The notes: generated by a model from the sequence alone, not told the origin. Numbered from the stretch's first letter, positions 1 to 13,258 are shown. The stretch is DNA of 64,000 nucleotides from Bolinopsis microptera (GCF_026151205.1 NC_087074.1:10077226-10141225), one strand, 5' to 3'. Made by a program: numbers and translations.

Positions 1-470
1 AAACTGACTTATCCCGCTATCCAGCGCTTGCTGTCGCCTGCGTCAGATGTCGTTGCGACAGATGTCGTCAGATGACGTCAGATATCGCTAGATGGCGTCA
101 GATAGCGTCAGATGTCGCGGCAACATATGACGCTAGATGACGCTAGATGTCGTCCCTAGAATTTTTATGAAAATAGCGCTATCTGTCGCCTGGCGTCAGT
201 GCTGCGTGCTTAGCGTCATCTAGCGTCATCTAGCGTCATCTAGCGTCATATAGCGTCATATAGCGCTAGATAGCGCTAGATAGCGCTAGATAGCGCTAGA
301 TAGCGCTAGATAGCGACATTCGAAAGGTGCCGTGCACTTAGCGACAATGTCGCTAATTGGCGTCATCTAGCGTCATCTAGCGTCATCTAGCGTCATCTAT
401 CATCATCTGGCGATATTTCACGCTAGATGACGCTAGATGACGCTAGATGACGTCATATGTCGAATTTCAA
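1..470. repeat. Short satellite of TAGCGTCATC and its reverse complement
   Basis: This block is built from a 10-bp unit, TAGCGTCATC, and its reverse complement GATGACGCTA. A perfect palindromic variant, TAGCGCTAGA, is repeated five times at about 263-312. Forward units at 361-402 face reverse units at 419-456, so the strand can fold on itself. It could be the end of a foldback element cut by the window edge. I see no coding potential. Confidence 0.85.
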
Positions 471-1740
471 CTATCAGTAAAGGTCCCAAAAAGCTTTATA
501 GTTCTTGGAAGCCAAGTTCGGTGAACAAAATTGAAAGATCTCTCTTATCTCTCTTTCTGTCTGTAAATTTTGGAGGGGTTTTTTGAAATATACGACAGGT
601 TATTGTTTAATAATTCAGAAGCTTTCAAACGACAATAGTAATTCGTTTTCAATTGGGGATGGTGTAGAAGTGGTTAAATTTGAAGTTTAGGTTTAATTGT
701 TATGAACTGTTATCCTTTGCATTGCTGTGTGGGCTGAAGAATGTCTTCTCACATAATTCTAACAAGTATTTTAAACCGAGATTTCTTGTATCATACCAAC
801 ACACTCCAGATATAAGTAAACAACATAATTAAATAGTTTCTATATAAATCACAAAGTGGACATAATCAAGCTAGATCTCCAATAAGGTATCACCTGTCCG
901 TGCACTAAATGGCTTCTCCATCTTTACTTCACCTGTACACTGTATGCTCATTTGCCTACTTGGTGTTGAGAGTTCGGCTGCGTTCACTCCTGCTCAGATT
1001 CCTTTGGTAGTTTTAAAATATTTTCCGAAAATTGTACATCAGTAAACGCAGCTACTGCTGTACATAATACATGTTAGCCAGCCAGCTTTGTATTTTTGTT
1101 GTTCTTGCTTGTCAAACAGTGACTTACTCGCCCTTACTTCACTACTCGCCGGCTTAGTACTTAGTGAGTACTGTAAGAGACGATCAGCTTGACTTGTAAT
1201 CTTTGGTTTGAGGCGGTAGAAATGCGATAATCACGATAGTTATGCAGTGCTTTATCATCATAGCTTAATTATTAACCGTTAGATAAGAGGTTATGTTATA
1301 AATGATTTGAGATTCATTGTTCACATTGAATTGCAACATCTTTGTAATGAACCGATTTACTTTATCATTGGTACTTTATTGTCCACGAACATACTCCGAA
1401 GTTAAATAGACATCATTTAATCAAAAATATTACCAGGTTACAATTTGTAACGTAAAATCGTTTTGTAATTTTCTCAGGAGGTGTGGAACACACAAAAAAT
1501 TAGAAATATTTCGTAAAAGCAAGCTGTGATTTTTGAAGTTTCCATAATCAATAATCAGCTTTCCTCTTGGAATCCTTTTATTTATTTTGTTTGAATAATT
1601 TTGTATTTCAATCGTGATCTGACTCATGAAATAAAGATCTTTCTAGTATCTAATTTTTAATTTCTGCATTTTATCTAGACACTTATTTTACTTCGGTGTA
1701 TTCCAACAGCCACAATGTTACACAAGTGCAACCAGCCAAT
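471..1740. other. AT-rich intergenic DNA, nothing recognised
   Basis: There are only short open frames with no recognisable domain, no strong tandem repeat and no RNA gene that I can support. Confidence 0.5.
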
Positions 1741-2022
1741 TACAGGAAGCCGAAGGATCTTTTTGGCCAGTGACGGTTAAGGTAGTGTGTACCATACTTT
1801 CTTCGTCCGAGACTTTGCTGCAATGTGCAGCTCCTCATTTAACCCTCACACCCGATTTCTCGAGTATTCGGCTGAGTAGACCGGGGGGCTGCATAGACCA
1901 CTCATGATCCTTAGCTGAACGTCGACGACGCTCACCCCACGACCAGGCAGTCAGTGGGTTTCGAACTCGCAACCTAACGATTGTAAGACAGGCGTTCTAA
2001 CCAACTGCGCTACCTGGCCGTT
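1741..2022 (-). mobile_element. tRNA-derived SINE
   Basis: Read on the minus strand from about 2020, the sequence starts with a tRNA-like head. A 7-bp acceptor stem can form (GGCCAGG with CCTGGTC). The pol III A box reads TAGCGCAGTTGG and the B box GAGTTCGAAACC. The anticodon stem is badly paired, so this is not a working tRNA. An unrelated body of about 200 bp follows, as in a SINE. The 3' end and target duplication could not be fixed. Confidence 0.75.
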
Positions 2023-2675
2023 CATACTAGCAAAATCCAATAAAAATCACATCCATCCCTTTTGTGGTAAACCAAAATCAGAACATTCTCATCGCCAAAA
2101 CTACCTGCCAAGAGAGAACACACTCCACTGAGGCAGAGACTGAAGAGTGTCACTATACAGTATACACTCCTGTGAGCACCACTAGGCTAATAACTGTTAT
2201 ACCGACTTATCAACTATACACGCATGGCTTGCTGGTTGTTGCACTGTACACAGTGTTCCATGTTTTCCTCATTTCACCTTGTGTTTCACTTGTTGTACTT
2301 GTGCGGCGACCTGTTGTTTGAGATCGACAACTTTGTTATCGGTCTGAAAACTCTGTGTCTCCAGGTTTGGTATATCGGCAGTAGATGTCTGATCATAGAA
2401 CTTATAGTTTTAATCTTTTGTAAATAGTTATACTTTTGTCACTACTTGGGAACATGAGTTCTAGATCCCAAGCTTTTGGAGGTCATTAGAAATAATGTTG
2501 CTTCGTCGCCATCTCTATTAATCATGGCGTGAATATGTATAATATAAATATTTGTAACATAAACTTGTTTTTTAATATCCAGTATTGCAGTGGGGCGGAG
2601 CGCATTTGGAGTGAAATTGCATATTTTAATTTCGACTAGAATCTATCTACATGGTGTAGATATTTCTAGTTACAT

Positions 2676-2745
2676 GCACTATATATACTAGGCATATACT
2701 AGGCATATACTAGGCATATACAAGGCATATACAAGGCACTATACT
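2676..2745. repeat. Tandem repeat of about 12 bp (AGGCATATACTA)
   Basis: Five to six degenerate copies of AGGCATATACTA/AGGCATATACAA lie head to tail in AT-rich intergenic DNA. Confidence 0.8.
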
Positions 2746-5700
2746 ATACTAGCCATAGTGCTACCTTTAAAGCTTGTAAGATCTGAAAGATATTGCTGTG
2801 AATTAAACATTTAAATGAGTAAATGGTATAAGATTTGGTGATTTGTTGATTGCTTTGTTCGACAAACCGTATTGAAATACAAAATACAGCTGTGCAAAGT
2901 GATTGGTTTTAGACATTGATCCACAATTTGTGATAAGTTAGGGTTTTCTTGTACTACAAAGTTCGATATGTCAAGGTTAAATACATATTGTTTCAAAAGA
3001 ACGAATCTCGCGATTAGAACAAATTTGGTAATCTCTTCATCAAAGCCCAATAATATAGTAAAATGAAACGTCTCTTAGTCTTGGCAGTATTCCATTTTTG
3101 CTGACAAAATATAAAAGAAACTATATAGAATTAATGCAAATTACGGTCCCAAAATTATTTCGCGAATATATTTAAAATCGGTCGCTCGCTTTTAATATGT
3201 CTTTGTAACGGTGATACATCAAATGAACTGATTTTTGAATGATAATCTTTTATTTACTGGTCTTCCAGTTCCACTTATTTTCCCCCGAACCTTGATTTTA
3301 CTACTTCCGTTATCCTACTACTTTAATTTTACTACTTAACTTTTTTAAATACGTCAGAATGGCTATATAACGCCATTACTCCCACCAGCAACCGTTTAAC
3401 CTTAAAGCCACTCGGAACGTCTCCACTACTAAGCTAAGCATATATGAATTGCATACAGTCAAACTTCTTCCCCTGTTAAAGTACGGGACGGGCATAATAT
3501 AGTTACAATTTTTCCAATTCTGCGTCGGGTAAATCGGTTGAAGATTTACTCTAACCAATAAAAATATATCGGTTATGTAATGAGTATGGCTCAGAAGTCA
3601 GAACTTCTCACGTTTTGAACGTTATATGTGACAACTATTACCTAATCTATTGAGATATGCATCTTCACCCTCAAAACTCGATATGAGATTGTCCACGAAG
3701 TATTACAATTACATAGGCTACTGCACTTGTGAAAGTTGTGATCGTGAATTTCTCTCTCGAACTTGAATTTTCAAGTTCAGTTGATTATTGTAAATTTATG
3801 GTTGGCTTCCTTATTCACACGAATAATAGTACACATTAATGTATAAAACCAGTCCATGTACGCCCATTTTGGGGATTACTATAATAAACCTAATTGGTTA
3901 AACTTAGTTGTCTTCCTTGTGATCCTTATTTACAGCAGTCTGCCAAGCTGCATCATGAGTGCCAAATGTGACAACATCCAGACAGTGGCGGTGCTTTCTG
4001 CAAATAATTTTTGATTCTTTATTTCTAATTTGACAGCTTTACTGATTCATTTATGATTTATAAGTACTGCTGAGCGATTTGTTAGTAGGTGTTCGTCGTT
4101 CATTCATTCAGAAACATAGACCCCTCCACCACAACTATATATATAACAGTACCAATATAACGCGTTACTTAAGTTGCTTTGTATATTTACTTTAAGTTCA
4201 TAATTTTGTAATTTAAGTTCATTAATAATAATGGCTGCAGTCATTTTAGATTATTGTGATTTGTATTTATTATACTTATGGTTATAACTGTTGGTTTCAA
4301 TTCTGTAGAAAACTTTCAAGCAGGCACTGAAGCTACTACTTACTGACTGTCATGTTAAGGAATCTTTGTCATAATTTCGACCGGAAAACAGAAAACCTGT
4401 TCCATTTATGGTTCAATTGTACAAAATATTTTTTTCTAATACTAATGAAAATAAATGCACCTTCGTCCATTAGTACTTTTTGACACATTAACCGACTTAA
4501 CCCGGAAACTATACGGTTAAGTTGGTAAGTAAAATAATTGCGAGACACGCGTCACTCCAAACGCGTCACATTGTTGTAAATTACATTTACGCCGTTTTTA
4601 CAATTTACATTGTAAATGGTCACTTTCATTTGCACTCCACCCGGTAAATTAGCTGTTCAGATTTCATTTTAACCTATGAGATTACAGATACTGCAGCAAC
4701 ATTAGAATATTCGAAGATTTCAATCAATCAGCACTTCGAGAGATTTCCCATTCCAATATATATATTTTCCATTCCGATTAAAGGGTAAATGCAAGCTTAT
4801 TTACTATGATAACGTGCCACGATCGTGCACCTCTAATCGAAAGGAAAGTTCACAAATGGCGTCTATCAGCTGTCGTATTAGCGATAGTCTAATTGGGCAG
4901 CCATAGCTCGTGCTTGGTGCAGAAGTGCCAATTGGAAACGTTTTGTGTCCGGCTCGGTAAAATATTAAAATTCTATAACCAAGTTTAACATAACGAATAT
5001 TAATTTAGTAACTTAGAATAGATAGATTGCTTTAGTTAGTCATTTGTTCATGTTCCTGTCAGTCGTTGTAAATTTCTTGTTTGTGACAAACCCACTAATT
5101 CAGGAGCCTAACCCGCACAGAATCTTGCAGGGGATACCACCACCGGCCACCCATAAATATAATTACTCATTAACAATCAATTAGGATGACTTTTTTCGAT
5201 ATTAGATTCACTGCTTTTCGGTTCCAGCCTTAGAATCAATTATAACTAACTTACAATTCGACATTTTGGAGTTCTTTTGGGATTCCCTATAATCATATGC
5301 CAGCAAACGATTTTTAATCTATTAGATAATCGACTGTTTGGGTCGTTTGGGTCAAATGCTAGCGTACTTCAACTTTGTCAATAGTATTATATTCATGACA
5401 CTTATATTATAATATTACACAAGGTGAAGGTTGTATAGCTCCAAGCTGGCCAGGCCCAGGTGCTGTATGATGACTTGACTAATGAAAACTTTTAATAATT
5501 AAAGAGCCTATACATACCTTATAATAAGAAAATATCCTAAGACGACATGATGCCTATTGACTTATAGCGTTGTTATAGTTATATTGAATTTCATCGCCAA
5601 TAATTCAATAATTTAAGCTGAGCTTGTTTGTTGTTTCGTCAAAACCTCTTTAAATTATTAACTTATAGACCAGTCAACAGCTAATTTACTCCTTAAAGTT

Positions 5701-5817
5701 ATTATCATAAGTCTAACCTGCGGCTTCTTGAATAGAAAAGTTTGCGAAGACCTTCAAAGTTCAAACTATTGTTCCTTACAATTATTTAAATGTTTAAATC
5801 ACATTTTATTCAGCGCC
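2746..5817. other. AT-rich intergenic DNA upstream of the actin-like gene
   Basis: No open frame here shows a recognisable family, and no tandem array or RNA gene is visible. The last few hundred bases should include the promoter and 5' UTR of the actin-like gene, but no clear TATA box or initiator can be assigned. Confidence 0.45.
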
Positions 5818-7207
5818 ATGGTTAGACTTGGCTCAACTCCGGTGTTGGATTTTGGATCGTTTTCAGTGAAAGCAGGATTTGCTGGAGAATCCTACCCGAT
5901 CTTTGTTTTTACTAAAGAGCAGTTCTATCCTGAACCCTGGCCAATTGTCAGGGGTAAGATTGAGGATTGGAAGGTTATTGAACAGGTGAAGTAATACTCA
6001 TACTACTATAACTGTCTACAACTAGACAGTAGTTATTTACTACTACTGCTAGTATAGTTATTTACACTTATTCCGAATTTTGACACTGCTGTTTTAAGAG
6101 CTAAAAATTTACAGTAAAACGGGCATATTATTCCTCCACAAAAGCTATTCATCAAATTGCCTTTCGTCTCACACCAGTTTTCATCTGGGACAAAACTTCT
6201 AAAACCAGTTACTTACAGGTGATTCAATTTATTTGGAGCAAACTCAGAGTAGATCCATCAGAGGAGGAGGTTATCCTCGTGGAACATACCGGAACAACCC
6301 CTGAAGAGCACCGAAAGATGGAAATTCTCATGTTCGAGAAATTTAAAGTCCGCTATTTGACCTTTTTACCGGCCGCCCTTTGTGTCAGCCAAGCTTCAGG
6401 TGTCCCGACTGGTAATGACAAATAATTTGATTCAAATTTATTGGTAAATTTATATGGGCTAAAATCCTTGAAAACATTAAACGAACTGATGTCTGATATC
6501 ACGAAATGTTAACCGTTTAGAATACCATAAACATAATTGTCTAACATTACAGGAATCATGGTAAATTTCGGGCACGGAGTAACCAGAATCTCAGCAGTGA
6601 TAGACAACCTGACTACAAAGGAAATTCAAGTACCACTTGGAGGACAAGACTCAACAGCTCACCTCGCATCTTCTCTCCAATTAGATACCCGGAGCAACAG
6701 AATCTCGATGTTCATACACGTGAGATTAAAGAAAGACATTCTTTTGCTTCCCTCAACCCCGACTATGAAACTGCAGCTGTGGGAAGCTCTGCTAAGTCGT
6801 TCCAGAGGATCTACACAATGCCAAACGAGACACAGATTGTTTTAGATTGTGAACGAGCTAGCTGTATAGAGCCTATTTTTAGTACAGCCAAGGGAGACAA
6901 TGATGAGAGCGAAACTATTGCAAGTCTGATAAAACAGTTGATAAAATCATCTCCCGAAAAGTCAGTGGACCTCGCCCAAAACATTGTCATATGTGGTGGT
7001 CCCACGGAGTGTACAAACTTCAACTACAGACTTCTGTCAGAACTTTACAAGTGTAAAGCTGAGAAGATTGTTAGAATATTTTGTCCGCCCGAAAGACGTT
7101 TCACGTGTTGGGTTGGCGCGTCTGTTATTTACTTTGACGATGATTATGTCGACCAGGGGATGTCATTTAACGAATACAACTTCAAATATCTCCCGGCAGA
7201 ACAGTAG
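5818..7207 (+). CDS. Divergent actin-related protein, three exons, apparent frameshift
   Basis: Actin-fold ATPase family. Exons are 5818-5985, 6219-6411 and 6553-7207, with phase-compatible GT-AG introns. Exon 1 has the first phosphate loop (DFGSFSVKAGFAGES). Exon 2 has LRVDPSEEEVILVE, matching the actin segment LRVAPEEHPVLLTE. The exon 2/3 junction gives GVPTG-IMVNFGHGVTR, the second phosphate loop. The C-terminus has NIVICGGP and IFCPPERRFTCWVGAS, like actin's SGG and PPERKYSVWIGGS. The part of actin between the first P-loop and the YPIEHG-like segment, including the DNase-I loop, is missing. In exon 3 the frame that reads VPLGGQDSTAHLASSL changes to the frame that reads VHTREIKERHSFASL near 6660-6700. 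No intron signals explain this, so it looks like a one-base loss or an assembly error. It may be a young pseudogene. It is not clearly any named ARP class, though ACTR10-like divergence is possible. Confidence 0.8.
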
Positions 7208-7573
7208 GTGCCAGTGCATAACATAAGCACAGTTTTATGTCAGAGCAAAATTACAGCAGTGTTGTAATTTTTACCTCGTATAATTCATGACAGCTCGAGA
7301 ATGTGCTTATACGACACCCAGTTTAGACGAAAAAATATTAATATATACAACAGGCTGGGATTTGTGTACCCAGGTTAACATTAAAACCCATCAATTCGAA
7401 TGATTAAACTTGTCTATAAATTGATTTTGTAATATTTTGATCAGCACTACTTCTGGCTGGCTAATCCAAGGTGTATAGGTTGTTCGACCATTAGAGAAGG
7501 CCTATAATTACAAGTGAGAACTATTTTCTCTGGAGTGTTTACTAAATAAGGAGCCGAGACTGAGGCCAAACTA

Positions 7574-7732
7574 ATGCCGATGATCTACTACCCAGACATG
7601 CTGGATTTAAATGCAACCACATGGTTCAACGAGAAACGCGGCTCAATGCGCGCGTTTCTTGCGCTAGGTCGCCAAACTTTTAACAATTACATGACAATTC
7701 TTCTTGCGCGTTCCATACAAGAGAGCGACTAA
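7574..7732 (+). CDS. Small orphan ORF, 52 codons
   Basis: An ATG-started frame of 52 residues ends in TAA. It sits in a locally GC-richer patch and has an amino-acid composition that looks more protein-like than its surroundings. There is no recognised domain and no visible splice partner. It may be a fragment of a degraded mobile element or chance. Confidence 0.15.
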   Translation: MPMIYYPDMLDLNATTWFNEKRGSMRAFLALGRQTFNNYMTILLARSIQESD

Positions 7733-8622
7733 TAATTGGTCTACTGGAATTAGATTTCTTGATTATGCAAAACAGACCGGCCCTTTCAGAGCTACTTCAT
7801 GGAACCGAGGTCCGAGTTTTCTGCCACAAATTAAATTAAAACTCAGGTCTAACTTGAATAAAATTATCTTCTGGGTAAAGTGAACAAATATTATTCTTCT
7901 AATACGGTATTTAAAAAAATAAAATCCCGACGACTGTCATTTATACGAAAATATCGGACTAAGAACTTTACAATAATGAATAACTAAAACTAATCATCAA
8001 GAAAATACATGTCGACCTGGTTGAAACGTTTAAATCTCTACATCGGGTAAATGATCTTTATTACCTTGGGATCCCTGTATCATTTTCAACCGCAGATTAC
8101 TACTCGCTAGCGAGTACAGGCTAACTGTTGGATAAAACTTTTGTTCTACATAATATATGGGAGCGTCGTATCGTTTACTGCAGAAAAAAGTTTTAACAAT
8201 TCATTCAATTCGCTCTATACATGAGTAATTTTTATGTGAATAATATTTAAAAGTTTTGCCCGCAGTGACTTTCACAGAATTACATAAAGAAGAACGGCCC
8301 GACTTTACGACTGAGAGGGGTAACTTCATGAACACTTCCAGGCTAGCCAGATAAGCATGTGAAGGCGTGCATGTGATACGAACTGCGAGCATATTGTACT
8401 ATGGATTTGTAAACATGTAGTATAATGCTATCAATCCTATATCACAACAAACTTTCATGATGCAACTTTGGATGATTAAGAAACCTGGCCTACTATAACA
8501 CCCTAAAATTTACCCCGAGAAACCCATTTCGTAAGCACGTGCACGATGTTTTAAATTTTAAAATGGCATGATATTTCAAAGCGGGAAATCTTTTCTATTA
8601 TAGTATTCGTAATAAAGTGGTG

Positions 8623-8673
8623 CTTATCATGAAGAATTTCGCCGTGTTACACGATGAAATTCTTCATGATAAG
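8623..8673. repeat. Perfect 18-bp inverted repeat with a 15-bp spacer
   Basis: CTTATCATGAAGAATTTC at 8623-8640 is exactly mirrored by its reverse complement at 8656-8673. It may be a hairpin or the remnant of a tiny palindromic element. No gene is nearby. Confidence 0.9.
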
Positions 8674-9904
8674 GACCGCTATATTTTTGTCCTGTAGAAC
8701 AAAATGTTCATACTTCTGAGAGTTTTGGTGACAATTTAACTATTTAAGTCTAGAAATTATTTTTAAACAGTGAACGTGAACGGTTCAGTCATCGTCGATA
8801 CATACATACATCAAAACGGTTGCAGTTTATATCGAAAAATATAAATTTTAATTCATCAGTACAATTCCGGAGCTCGCAATATATATATACTCTGCTTAAA
8901 ATAATCTTCAAAAATAATTTAACATTAAAAGTTTCTTCTTCTTCTTCCTCCTCAAAATTCGCTCGACTTCTCACACCATGTCAAACAATCGACAACACAC
9001 AACAAACAAATTGACTACATGGCAGTCACAGCATCCGGTCCCCGCTTTTTCTGTGTCCCGACCGGAAATATATAAATCCACACTCCCAACACATGCGCAG
9101 TGTATGTGACGCGCAACATGCACAAACCCTGCACAGCACGTGCAGGAGGTTCGGGCCGGACAACATCTGGTGCGCCAGATCTGCTCTCAACACATCTGAG
9201 AGATCTGATCTCCTTCTTCACATCATTATCACGTGATCTTCTACTTCACATTATCACGTGATACTAATTAGATGTGCGACAAACCGTCTGATAAGCACTT
9301 CACTCCGTGCCCGTTTGCCCCTCCGTTTGACAGAAGATTGTTCGTTTCAGGCTGGGACCGGGATGTTAGAGACGTACTGTGTAGGTTGAGGCGTCTCTTG
9401 TGCCAGAGCAGGATTATAAACGCTGAAATAGGGAACGGTTAGTAAACAGTACAATTACAAACGTTGAAATAAAAGAAAGTTTAGTTAATGATAAAATTAT
9501 AAACGCTGAAATAAGGGCACGATTCAGTAAAGAATATGACTTCATTTGAAGATAAAGACTTTAGGAGAAGCCATCAGATGAAATGATGAAAGGAGCCGGG
9601 GCGTGATGATGTGCAAATGTGATGTGAAGTTAGGCTGTTTAGTGAAGTTAGACACAGTTTAGCTTAGTTGAGTGAGTACGCAACTAACTGCGCGCACCCT
9701 CCTAACTGAACCCTTCTGAGAGACATTACACTGCACGTGGGCATATCAAAGCGAACATCTGTCAGAACTACTGAAGCTTTATTAAATCCTATTAGGCTAT
9801 GTGCAGGATTTGTTGCCTCTACGTTGCAAGATAACTGATGGTAATATACCGTACTGCACTGTGATATCTTATTAAACTGTACCCATTTACTGACACCCTG
9901 TTTA

Positions 9905-10025
9905 AGAGAAGGAACTGTAACATGTAACTGTAACAACCTGTTACACGTGTAACAACTTGTTACAGGTGTAACAAGTTCTGTTACACGGGTTACCATCTGT
10001 TACAGCTCTCTTTTACACGGGTTAC
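9905..10025. repeat. Cluster of GTTACAcgTGTAAC palindromes
   Basis: CTGTTAC and GTTACACGTGTAAC motifs recur about every 15-20 bp in both orientations. The block can form several alternative hairpins. No coding signal is seen. Confidence 0.65.
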
Positions 10026-12923
10026 CAACCCTATCTCCAGTACACGCTTCACCAAGCTCTGTTAGCTCTCTAACGAGCAGAGAGAGAGAGAGAGAAACCA
10101 TGAGCTTACTAATAACATTACGTTACAATCGTCTTCAGCTCTCATCCTCAGTCAACTGTCAGTCTTTGTTGTCTACAAATACTCCAATCATAGTCTACTA
10201 CAAACAGCTATTAGTCTAGTACAGAAACTGTAGTTATTAAAACTTAAGAGCGTTCTTTTGAAGAAACAATCGTTTGTTGGTTGGAAGGATGACAAACAAT
10301 AAATTTGATGAGGTGTATTTTTCTTTGTTTCCGGAAAACCAAGCAATTAATGAGATCTCACAAGAACGTTTTGTATGGTGACCAATGGCTGCCTAATGGG
10401 AACATGACCAGCCTGAACAACGTCGGATTTACGTCCTATTTACGTTTCTTTCGTGTTACTTTTGAGTCGTAAAAACGTCGCCAAAGCTTATTAAATTGTT
10501 CACCGTTTTAAAGTTTATTAAAGATGTTATGCGTAGAACAAAGGAGTTGTTGGAACATGCTCACTTGCGGGGTGGCAGGAAAATATCAGTTCAATTGTTA
10601 TTCTAATAATCTGATCAAAAAATTTGAAGACTGCCAATATTGACTGCCGAGGCACTTTCTCTAAAGATTTTAATTAAACACCCTCAAAAGTACAATTGAT
10701 TAATTGAATGACTGAGTGTTGCCACAATAATATGTCGGCATATTTTTAAGGTATTTGAGTTGAGTCTTTTTTGTGTGGGAGGGTACAACAAAAAAACAAG
10801 TGCCACCAATACTGTCATTAAATCACCGTATGATGTTGATGGATTTTTTGAGAAACTATTTTGATATTTTGAACTATTTTGATATTTTGACAGCTGACAC
10901 GATAATTCGAATTATCAATTAAAAATGATTTATCTAAACATATGGCGACAGAAACTCCCATCAACTGTTCAAAATTGCGACACTCCTTGAATTGAACTAA
11001 ACGGGATGATACCCTAAAAGTGATCACCGGCTCACCAATTTTACCAGGAGGGTATAAGAGTCTGGGGTTTTTTACAACCACAGAAAACTCAAATTCCGAC
11101 CAGTTTAATAAAAAGATATCACGGTGAACGGTCTCAGAGGAGAGACCTAGAACTTGAAGGCGCTGTGATGACGTGCTGAAACTAGTTTACACAATATTGT
11201 GGTCGGTCTTTCGGGCATTTTAAGGCATTTTAGGGCAGAGCGTTGACAAGTTTTAGAACACTGTAAAAATGTTTAGCGTGTGTCTCGAAGCAGCTGTCTT
11301 TTGGAGAGGTAATTTTTTGAAATCGCATTTCTATGAGCCAAAATCATTAAATTTTTCTCTTAGTAACCGTTTTCATGCATGATACTCTTAAGATATATTT
11401 AGTACCAGAAAAGATGCAAAAAGGAAGATGTAAGGATGAAGAATATAAAATCTAACATACATATTATATTGTTTATTTATCAAAAAGGCAAAGTTTAGAA
11501 ACACCATAAAAATATTTCAAGTGAACCGGAAAGTACCTGAGAAGTCAGATCAGCTGACAAACCAAGGTATGCGATCATCACTACTTATCTACCAGTCGAA
11601 AAACTTAAAAACTCAACCGTTTTAAATACCCGTTAATCATGCATATTAGGCATGAGTCATATTTAAAGTGCTGATCATAAGTCCTTGCAAAGTTTAAAGA
11701 GGCTATTGCTTATCAGGTTTTGGAGATCTAATAGATAAATAATAAAACTAATCCAGTTTTCAACTTTCAGTCAAACTTTCGTATTTTATTATAGACTCTT
11801 CAATTCTGACTGGTAAGACTGTGGTTGAACAATGAACATTCCAGAATATGTACCACCCTTAATAATTCCGTATAATTCGGTATCAGTTGAAGACGGAGGT
11901 TTTCATATTAAGAGAAAGACGAAACATGGAACGTAATCTCGAGGCAGCTTAGTTTCCGTATATTATTCACTGTCCGCAATGTTTACATTATCCTGTACCT
12001 AGCCTCAGTTAAACTCTCGTTAAGTCTAATTACGTCACGAGCTAAATAATATGAAGGTCTAAACGATCCTAATAACAGCTAATTTAAGCCCGGATATGAG
12101 CAAAAGCAGAACAATATTGATTTAGATAGATATTTATGGATAAAATATGCAATAAAGATTCCTTGTATTCACATAAAAATGTTTAAATCATGAATTGTTC
12201 ATAACCTAAAGAGGTAATTAAAGTACTTATCGCACTCCAACAGGAACTATTAAGCACTTGAAGGCTCTTAACGGCACACCTAGACTTCTTAAAGGATCTT
12301 GTAGACTGTAGACACCACTTTTTGCTCTGTAGTTAACTTAACGCTCGTGCCGTTCGCTTAGGATAATTTTTAGTAACAGCCTGACCTTACGCACGAAGGC
12401 ATCGACTATCGAATACTTTCGACCAGCGTCATAATTGGGCCATCATTTTTTAACATGCCTTTTTCAAAGCTACACCATCATTCAAGCTTAAGACTAATTA
12501 TTATTAACAGTCGAAAACAGATAAGAGATAATTGGATATAATGGATATGAAATCACTGTCAGGAGGAAGGGAGATGTACTCCATAACGTTCTACATATTT
12601 TCTAGCATAGCTCATAGGTTGTAAAAAAGTTTCGACATCACTGTTTCTTCATTACATTGCCGTGAGATGTTGATAGGTAGCTCATTTGATCCATAACATA
12701 CACAATACAAGATTCTAGCTTCCTGAGAAAATGTTACCACATTTTCTCATGATATAATCTGTACGTTGAACCATGTTTTGAGAGTGCACGGGTTAGTCTT
12801 TTAAGGCTTGATTTGACACCTTTTCGAAAGTTACACGAGCGTCATTGAATACAATCGGCAAACGAATAACGATGTAGAGTTATATCGGAACATTCCTTCT
12901 CGCGAGATTAGTCACACGATTAC

Positions 12924-13152
12924 CTTTGTGGCTCCGTGAAAAAATGTGAAATAATGTTTGCAATATTTCCATTGTTGAATTGTTTCATTTTTGCAATTAA
13001 CGATGTTCCTGGTCCGATTGGGCGGTTTTGTACAATTAAATATTCCATGTGGCCGGTGATTGCTTTTAAAAGTTCATTGAGTACATTTTCTCCAACTACT
13101 ACTATGGTTGCAATTTCTTTCCCGTTTACCTCATTTGTTACCTTTTGAACGT
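12924..13152 (-). CDS. Orphan exon candidate, unrecognised protein
   Basis: On the minus strand a frame of about 75 codons stays open from just after a TAA near 13152 down to a good donor, CAAAG|GTAATC, at 12924/12923. It contains IVVVGENVLNELLKAITGHM and PIGPGTSLIAKMKQF, which read like a real protein. A possible acceptor is AAAAG near 13145. I do not recognise the family and found no partner exon, so this may be a captured or decayed exon. Confidence 0.3.
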
Positions 13153-13237
13153 TTTAATGGAATTGTTCTATAATTACCATGGCCTGGTAAACCTGAAGGT
13201 TTTCAGTAATTATTGATCAACCATTCAGCCAGTTGCT

Positions 13238-13258
13238 CCCCCCCCCCCCCCCCCCCCC
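13238..13258 (+). repeat. Homopolymer of 21 C
   Basis: An uninterrupted run of C lies about 170 bp upstream of the start codon of the transporter gene. Confidence 0.95.

Larger units (their letters stand above)
7733..12920. other. Intergenic DNA without recognised genes
   Basis: Apart from the hairpin at 8623-8673 and the palindromic cluster at 9905-10025 there is nothing I can identify. Several CACGTG-type E-box palindromes lie at about 9225-9265 (ATCACGTGAT, twice). They could be regulatory or part of an old repeat. Confidence 0.45.

Noticed and set aside
1-470. CRISPR array
   Set aside because: The units are 10 bp with no spacers, and the genome is eukaryotic.
1950-2022. Functional tRNA gene on the minus strand
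   Set aside because: The anticodon stem does not pair and SINE-like sequence continues past the acceptor stem.
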